11,066 bases of DNA, taken from positions 1 through 11,066 of the forward strand of contig JBHHZM010000103.1 of assembly GCA_046758065.1 (NCBI GenBank), in the 5' to 3' direction. This DNA comes from JBHHZM01 sp046758065 (lineage in GTDB: Bacteria; Pseudomonadota; Alphaproteobacteria; JAAXGF01). Of this stretch, positions 7,453 to 11,066 are shown piece after piece. The translations under genes and the position numbers were made by a program. The notes under the pieces are model-generated. The model searched no databases, was not told the DNA's origin, and saw only the letters and a list, made by a program, of their open reading frames with translations. Position 1 is the first letter of the stretch. Every line of letters starts with the position of its first letter.

Positions 7453-8337
7453 ATGGCTAAGGGGCCGTGGAATCGTCGGTACTGGATGGGCGTGGTGGCC
7501 GCGGCGGCCATGGCATGGGGTTTCGCGGCCGGCGCCGCGGCCGGGTCGGGCGCGGTCGCGATGGTCACGGACCTCGCAGGCGCGTCCCGTATCGAAGGCT
7601 CGGGCGGCGGACGGATCGCCTTGCTCGCCGAACTCGTCCCCGGCAGTCGCATCGTCGTTGACGAAGGGGCGCGGCTCGTCATCGTCTATTACGAATCCGG
7701 CGACGAGTACGTTTTCCGGGGACCGGCGAACCTGCGGATCGATCCGCGGACACCGGAAGTGCTGTCCGGCGTGCGCCCCGAGCGGCGTCCGTCTTTGCTT
7801 TCGGAAATCGGCGGCGAGGTGACGATTCGGCCCACCGACGTGGTCCAGGCAAGCCTGGTGATGCGGGCGTCCGGTTCCGCTGCGGGTCTCAGGCTCGACC
7901 GTCCGGTCGCCACCAGGGTGCTCGATCCGAGCCCGGTGTTCCGGTGGCGCCCGGCGCCCGGCGCACAGACCTACCATTTCGAACTGATCGACGACGACGG
8001 CCGGACGCTGGCGACCGCCGATGTCGCCGCGACCGAGTTCCGCCTGCCCGAAAACATCGTTCTGGCGCCGGCCGTCACCTATACCTGGGAAGTATCGGCG
8101 CGCCCGGCGAGCGGCGCCGCGACCAGCGACTGGGCCGATTTTTCAGTCGCGCCGGCGAGCGACCGCGCGCTCGTCGAACGGCTGCGGCCGCCTGCCGACG
8201 CGGCCTTTTCCCGTCGCGTCCTCTTCGCCACCGTGCTCGAACGATTGGAACTGCGCGACGCGGCCCGCGCGTATTGGCGCGTCCTCTTCGGCGAACGGGG
8301 AGATGAACCGACGCTGCGCCGGCTTGCCGGCGAGTGA
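7453..8337 (+). CDS. FecR-like periplasmic protein with FN3-like domain
   Basis: 294 residues from the ATG at 7453. AAGGGG lies 6 bases before it, so I prefer it to the in-frame ATG at 7438, which has no ribosome site and starts one base after the cyclase stop. Residues 1-30 look like a signal peptide (basic WNRR, Ala-rich core, likely cleavage near AAA/GSG). Residues about 33-125 match the FecR-like fold: a TDLAGASRIEG strand pair, ALLAELVPGSRIVVDEGARLVI and YYESGDEYVFRGPA. Residues about 150-232 form an FN3-like segment (PVFRWRPAPGAQTYHFELID, then PAVTYTWEVSA and DWADFSV). The C-terminus (about 238-294) is helical and resembles a single TPR-like hairpin. Classical FecR is an inner-membrane anti-sigma regulator; this protein has no cytoplasmic region and no sigma gene beside it, so it is more likely a periplasmic partner or ligand-binding protein for the CHASE2 cyclase. 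Translational coupling to the cyclase is likely. Confidence 0.88.
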   Translation: MAKGPWNRRYWMGVVAAAAMAWGFAAGAAAGSGAVAMVTDLAGASRIEGSGGGRIALLAELVPGSRIVVDEGARLVIVYYESGDEYVFRGPANLRIDPRTPEVLSGVRPERRPSLLSEIGGEVTIRPTDVVQASLVMRASGSAAGLRLDRPVATRVLDPSPVFRWRPAPGAQTYHFELIDDDGRTLATADVAATEFRLPENIVLAPAVTYTWEVSARPASGAATSDWADFSVAPASDRALVERLRPPADAAFSRRVLFATVLERLELRDAARAYWRVLFGERGDEPTLRRLAGE

Positions 8338-8353
8338 GTGTCGCCGCCGCGTC

Positions 8354-8380
8354 GGCTGCCGTTGACCTTCAACGGTTGCC
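8354..8380 (+). other. Hairpin between the FecR-like and PpiC genes
   Basis: CCGTTGA (8359-8365) and TCAACGG (8369-8375) are perfect 7-bp arms around a 3-base loop. One G-T wobble, a T-T mismatch and GGC/GCC (8354-8356/8378-8380) lengthen the stem. The nearest T run (8402-8406) is over 20 bases away, so this is not a standard intrinsic terminator. It may be a processing or partial termination site between the FecR-like gene and the isomerase. Confidence 0.4.
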
Positions 8381-8486
8381 AGGGCCGGATCGATTGACTA
8401 GTTTTTCTTACGTCGGCACACCGGCCGGGCGTCGACCTTCCGGCCCTGCCCGCCGATTTCCGTGACCTGTGCAAGGGCCTCATACG

Positions 8487-9338
8487 ATGTTTTTCGACCG
8501 CTTCCCGCGCATCGTCGCGCATGCCTGCCTGTTTGCGATCCTGCTCGCTCCCCTGGGTGCCGCATCCATCGTCGCGGCCGAGGACGACCCCGTGGTCGCC
8601 GTCGTCAACGGTGCTGAGATCCGCCGTTCCGAAGTTCTCGAAATCCAACAGGCGTTGCCCGAACAGTACCAGTCCGTACCGTTCGACGTCGTCTTTCCCG
8701 CCCTCGTCGAACGGCTCATCGATCTGCAACTCGTCGCCGGCGAGGGCCGCAAGGCCGGCCTCGAGGACGATCCGTTCGTCCGGCGCCGCATGGCGCAGAT
8801 CGAGACCCGGGTGATCCGCGAGGCGTATCTCACGCGCTATATCGAGCAGAACGTCAGCGAGGAAATGGTGCGCGCGCATTACGACGCGTTTATTGCCGAA
8901 ACCCCGCCGCAGGAGGAAATCAGGGCGCGGCACATCCTGCTCGACAGCGAGGAAGCGGCCAAGGCGGTGATCCTGCGGCTTAGCGACGGTGCGGATTTCG
9001 CCGAGTTGGCGAAGGAAAGCTCGATCGGTCCCTCGGCGCCGCGGGGCGGTGACCTCGGTTATTTCACCCGCAGCACCATGGTGCCCGAATTCGCCGAGGC
9101 CGCCTTCGCGCTGGCCGTCGGCGAGGTGTCCCCGGCGCCGGTGAAAACCCAGTTCGGCTGGCACGTCATCAAGATCGAGGACCGGCGCACCGCGGCGCCG
9201 CCGACCTTCGAGGAGGTGGGCGAGAAGATGAACAACGAAGTGACCGAGCAGGTCGTCCGCAAGCTGATGGACAAGCTGCGCGAGGTGGCGACGATCGAGC
9301 GCTTCAACGCCGACGGAACGCCGAAAACCGAAGAATAG
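8487..9338 (+). CDS. Periplasmic parvulin-type peptidyl-prolyl cis-trans isomerase (PpiC/SurA-like)
   Basis: 283 residues from the ATG at 8487, with AAGGG about 9 bases upstream; an in-frame GTG at 8469 is less likely. Residues 1-31 are a signal peptide (hydrophobic LFAILLAPLGAASIVA, likely cleavage VAA/EDD). Residues about 35-125 form a SurA-N-like helical chaperone region (VVAVVNGAEIRRSEVLEIQ, then ALVERLIDLQLVAGEGRKAG). The parvulin rotamase domain covers about 143-232: RARHILL with His149, a GGDLGYF turn (188-193), MVPEFAEAAFAL, and FGWHVIKI with His226. The acidic tail ends in TEE. It should speed proline isomerisation and help fold exported proteins in the periplasm. It follows the FecR-like gene in the same direction after about 150 bp, so it may be part of the cyclase operon or have its own promoter. 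It converges with the small membrane-protein ORF, 48 bp away. Confidence 0.94.
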   Translation: MFFDRFPRIVAHACLFAILLAPLGAASIVAAEDDPVVAVVNGAEIRRSEVLEIQQALPEQYQSVPFDVVFPALVERLIDLQLVAGEGRKAGLEDDPFVRRRMAQIETRVIREAYLTRYIEQNVSEEMVRAHYDAFIAETPPQEEIRARHILLDSEEAAKAVILRLSDGADFAELAKESSIGPSAPRGGDLGYFTRSTMVPEFAEAAFALAVGEVSPAPVKTQFGWHVIKIEDRRTAAPPTFEEVGEKMNNEVTEQVVRKLMDKLREVATIERFNADGTPKTEE

Positions 9339-9386
9339 ACGCCACGGGTCGGCTTCACCGGCACAGCGTTCGACGGGCGGATCGCT

Positions 9387-9542
9387 TCAGACGGCCCACC
9401 AGCGTTCGATCAGGAAGCCCAGCTTGGCCGAGGCGTAGCCGGTAATCAGGGCCGCGCCGACAGGCGGGCTCTGAAGCGCCATCATGAAGACGAGGATGAG
9501 CCCCATCCGCTGCGCGCGGCCGGAATCGATTCGTGAAAACAC
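9387..9542 (-). CDS. Probable small membrane protein (51 aa)
   Basis: From a GTG at 9540-9542 the frame encodes 51 residues; GAGGA sits 8 bases upstream. An ATG at 9504-9506 would give 39 residues (MGLILVFMMALQ onward) but has no ribosome site. The product has a short basic N-terminus (FSRIDSGRAQR), a hydrophobic stretch LILVFMMAL, a Pro-Pro turn, a second hydrophobic stretch VGAALITGYASAKLGFLI, and ends ERWWAV. That suggests one or two membrane helices. Codons from the ATG on are strongly G/C-ending like the neighbouring genes, which supports real coding. A sigma-54-type promoter lies about 115 bp upstream with two repeated sites beyond it. I do not recognise the family. The frame is open back to 9647 as an Arg-rich stretch that I consider leader. 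Confidence 0.45.
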   Translation of the reverse strand: MFSRIDSGRAQRMGLILVFMMALQSPPVGAALITGYASAKLGFLIERWWAV

Positions 9543-9604
9543 CTCTCCGTTCCTCTTTCCTGCACGTGCGCCCGCGTTTTCGCGGGTTCGTCCCCCTCCG
9601 TCGC

Positions 9605-9641
9605 GCCGGCTTTTCGTCGATTTTTTACGCCGGCATCGACG
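9605..9641 (-). ncRNA. Possible structured mRNA leader (H-type pseudoknot)
   Basis: On the minus strand CGTCGAT (9641-9635) pairs perfectly with ATCGACG (9621-9615). The loop of that hairpin begins with GCCGGC (9634-9629), which can pair with a second GCCGGC (9610-9605) downstream; linkers are GTAAAAA and AAAA. Interleaved stems of 7 and 6 bp make an H-type pseudoknot, and the first stem starts about 5 bases after the predicted sigma-54 transcription start. GCCGGC is self-complementary, so chance pairing in GC-rich DNA must be considered. No known riboswitch class is recognised. Confidence 0.3.
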
Positions 9642-9656
9642 GTTCAATCAGATCCG

Positions 9657-9672
9657 TGCAAGATTCTTGCCA
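9657..9672 (-). promoter_or_regulatory. Sigma-54 (RpoN) promoter, -24/-12
   Basis: The minus strand reads TGGCAAGAATCTTGCA, matching the consensus TGGCACG-N4-TTGCW at every fixed position but one, with correct GG-to-GC spacing. Transcription should start near 9646 and run toward the small membrane-protein ORF. The site also has a GCAAGA-T-TCTTGC dyad. Sigma-54 needs an AAA+ activator bound upstream; the two repeats at 9738 and 9861 are the obvious candidates. Confidence 0.6.
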
Positions 9673-9737
9673 TGGGGAGGTGTTTTCTTTCGATTCAAGG
9701 GGTTGTTGGGTTACCGGGCGCCGCCCGACTCCGGCAG

Positions 9738-9755
9738 TGTAAAGAATACCGACAC
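9738..9755 (-). promoter_or_regulatory. Upstream activator site candidate, copy 1
   Basis: TGTAAAGAATACCGACAC on the plus strand (GTGTCGGTATTCTTTACA in the direction of transcription), identical over 18 bases to copy 2. With the preceding G it has GTGT/ACAC ends, an imperfect dyad suited to a dimeric activator. Its centre is about 100 bp upstream of the predicted sigma-54 start, a normal distance for an enhancer-binding protein. Confidence 0.5.
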
Positions 9756-9860
9756 TTTTGGCGGCCGGATTCGGCGACAAAAAAGCCGTTTCGGGTCGCC
9801 CCATCTCACGGTTTTCTTTTGATTACAAATGGTTGACGGCAATTCGAGGGCATCGCCGGC

Positions 9861-9878
9861 TGTAAAGAATACCGACAC
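9861..9878 (-). promoter_or_regulatory. Upstream activator site candidate, copy 2
   Basis: Second exact copy of TGTAAAGAATACCGACAC, offset 123 bp from copy 1 and in the same orientation, centred about 224 bp upstream of the predicted sigma-54 start. Flanking bases differ from copy 1 (CTGT rather than GTGT at the left edge; AGG rather than TTT at the right), so the conserved unit is the 18-mer and not a larger duplication. Confidence 0.5.
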
Positions 9879-9879
9879 A

Positions 9880-10024
9880 GGCGGCGCTGTCGCTCGCCGC
9901 GGACCCGGCGGGGCGGGACGACGCGGCGAACGCGTGGTTCTCCCAGCGATAGCGGAACGTGCCCCCGGGGATGCCGCACGCGCTCCGCTGCGGGGGTGCG
10001 AAGGCGTGACCGATTCGGCGTCGG
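9880..10024 (-). pseudogene. Possible coding remnant downstream of the lipoprotein gene
   Basis: Directly after the lipoprotein stop, a different minus-strand frame reads HAFAPPQRSACG, then GGTFRYRWENHAFAASSRPAG and SAASDSAACVG. By my count 42 of 45 codons end in G or C while first positions are much less GC-rich, a periodicity typical of genes in this window. The frame has no start codon of its own here. It may be the 3' relic of a lost gene, a frameshifted extension of the lipoprotein, or chance. I recognise no family. Confidence 0.2.
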
Positions 10025-11008
10025 TTACGTGTCCGGTGTCTTGAAGCTGAAGAACAGGTTGTTCGCCCGCGAGAACCCCAGAATGAAGAAGTGGTCGTAC
10101 TGGTAGGTGGACCAGGTCGATATCCTGTCATCCTTGCGTAGCCGCACGGACCAGAGATACTGGGTCCCGGGCTTGAGGGGGTGAGTGGGGCGGTATTCGG
10201 CGCCCGGGAGATTTTCCGCATAATCCGCGATCGGGCCTCTGAGAAGCGCCGCGCGGCCATTCGCGGTCTCATACTGGATCGCCTCGTAAAGGATGATGTC
10301 GTACCCGACGCCCGCCTTGTCCGAAGCGGACCACTTCAACGTGGGATGCAGGTTGTCGACACGGGGAAAGCTCAGTTGACCCATCACCGGGTCCAACGGC
10401 TCCACGCCCCGATACCGCTCGCCGCAGGCAACCTCCCAGACCGTGTGGCAGATATCCGCGATATAGCGCGCGCCGCCGGTCGACTCTTTTTCCAGCTCCA
10501 TCAGGTTTTTGATGGGCGCGCCCGCGAAGCCGGACATTTTTCCCGCCAAGGCTGCGGCGGCATCGTCAAACTCGTCCCTGATCTCGATGCCGTAACGACC
10601 GGAGGACAGACTGAGAACCAGTGTCCCGATATATATCGCGGGCGCCCCGTCCGGGACGGTAAAATAGGCCCGGATCCGCCCCGAGGTGTTCCGGCTCCCC
10701 CGGGTCCAGTCGAAGCCGGCCACCAGATATGTCCCGGGCGCCAGGCTCCAGTGAACCGCACCGTCGTTCTCCAGGTCGTGGTGAATCAGCTTCGACGTGG
10801 CTTCGTGGATCAGGAGGATCCGGAACTTGCCGGAAGTTCTTTCGATGAATGCGCCGGTTGACCATTTGGGAGGCCGGCCGTTCTCGAGAACGTCGATCTT
10901 TCCGAAGGCGACGGGCTGGCCGGGAATCGCCGTTTCGACGTTCGGCAGCGGCCGGCTGACGCAGGCGGCCAGGGCCAGGAGGACGAGGGACGCGAAGCAC
11001 GCATGCAC
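10025..11008 (-). CDS. Putative lipoprotein with C-terminal FN3-like domain
   Basis: 327 residues from a GTG (11006-11008) with GGAGGG 8 bases upstream. The frame stays open to the window edge without another usable start codon, so the GTG is the best choice. The signal is short: hydrophobic ASLVLLALAAC with lipobox LAAC and Cys16. Residues about 35-150 form a beta-rich domain of a type seen in other bacterial lipoproteins: FRILLIHE, a WSLAPGTYLVAGF turn, then IRAYFTVPDG and IYIGTLVLSL, and a DEFDDAAAAL helix. Two cysteines (187 and 195) near ICHTVWEVACGE may form a disulfide. Residues about 218-305 are FN3-like (HPTLKWSAS, GYDIILYEA, then LKPGTQYLWSVRLR and ISTWSTY). The FecR-like protein has a similar TYxWxV segment, but that is a common feature of the fold. 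It should be membrane-anchored on the periplasmic side. Part of the gene is visibly less GC-rich than the operon genes. Function is unknown. Confidence 0.87.
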   Translation of the reverse strand: MHACFASLVLLALAACVSRPLPNVETAIPGQPVAFGKIDVLENGRPPKWSTGAFIERTSGKFRILLIHEATSKLIHHDLENDGAVHWSLAPGTYLVAGFDWTRGSRNTSGRIRAYFTVPDGAPAIYIGTLVLSLSSGRYGIEIRDEFDDAAAALAGKMSGFAGAPIKNLMELEKESTGGARYIADICHTVWEVACGERYRGVEPLDPVMGQLSFPRVDNLHPTLKWSASDKAGVGYDIILYEAIQYETANGRAALLRGPIADYAENLPGAEYRPTHPLKPGTQYLWSVRLRKDDRISTWSTYQYDHFFILGFSRANNLFFSFKTPDT

Positions 11009-11066
11009 CGTCGCGGCCCTCCGACTCCGCCGACCGGAAGATTCAGTCGGAATTTGCGACGTCCCG

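Noticed and set aside
9571..9586. CCCGCG-TTTT-CGCGGG hairpin as a terminator
   Set aside because: Perfect 6-bp stem, but no T run follows on either strand and it lies within the predicted leader of the small ORF; short GC palindromes are expected by chance here.
9738..9878. CRISPR array or transposon ends from the repeated 18-mer
   Set aside because: Only two copies in direct orientation, spaced 123 bp apart, with no transposase or cas gene; an activator site fits better.

Overview
The window is high-GC DNA, above 70% in a hand-counted coding stretch, with strong C/G preference at third codon positions. It comes from a Gram-negative proteobacterium: several proteins carry Sec or lipoprotein signals, and AsmA and periplasmic parvulin families are present. 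The protein families, the tRNA-Arg(ACG) and a CTAGAGCGGTT-type intergenic palindrome suggest an alphaproteobacterium, perhaps Rhodospirillales. That placement is inference.

Layout. (1) Positions 1-455, minus: 5' part of a lipoprotein gene with a Pro/Ala linker and a helical domain. (2) 456-748: gene-free, with an AT-rich dyad at 521-540. (3) 749-825: complete tRNA-Arg(ACG) with encoded CCA. (4) 905-1195, minus: small single-domain cupin. It is divergent from (5) 1405-3693, plus: an AsmA-family protein. (6) 3775-5424, minus: secreted caspase-like (peptidase C14) protein with an intact His/Cys dyad. (7) 5425-5630: divergent promoter region with a 17-bp perfect inverted repeat. (8) 5631-7436, 7453-8337 and 8487-9338, all plus: CHASE2 class III adenylate cyclase, FecR-like periplasmic protein and periplasmic PpiC-type peptidyl-prolyl isomerase. 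(9) 9387-9542, minus: probable small membrane protein. (10) 9543-10024: long regulatory region. (11) 10025-11008, minus: lipoprotein with a C-terminal FN3-like domain.

Working together: the cyclase and FecR-like genes are almost certainly one operon (16 bp apart), with the isomerase about 150 bp further on. The cyclase has an extracytoplasmic CHASE2 sensor. The FecR-like protein and the divergent caspase-like protein are both predicted to be exported. The locus therefore looks like an envelope-sensing cAMP module with a secreted protease-like partner. Physical adjacency is seen; a functional link is inferred.

The most distinctive non-coding signal is at 9600-9880. It combines a near-consensus sigma-54 promoter on the minus strand (9657-9672), two identical 18-bp copies of TGTAAAGAATACCGACAC about 90 and 215 bp upstream of it, and, starting a few bases after the predicted transcription start, a leader able to fold as a pseudoknot. 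All of these point at the small membrane-protein ORF.
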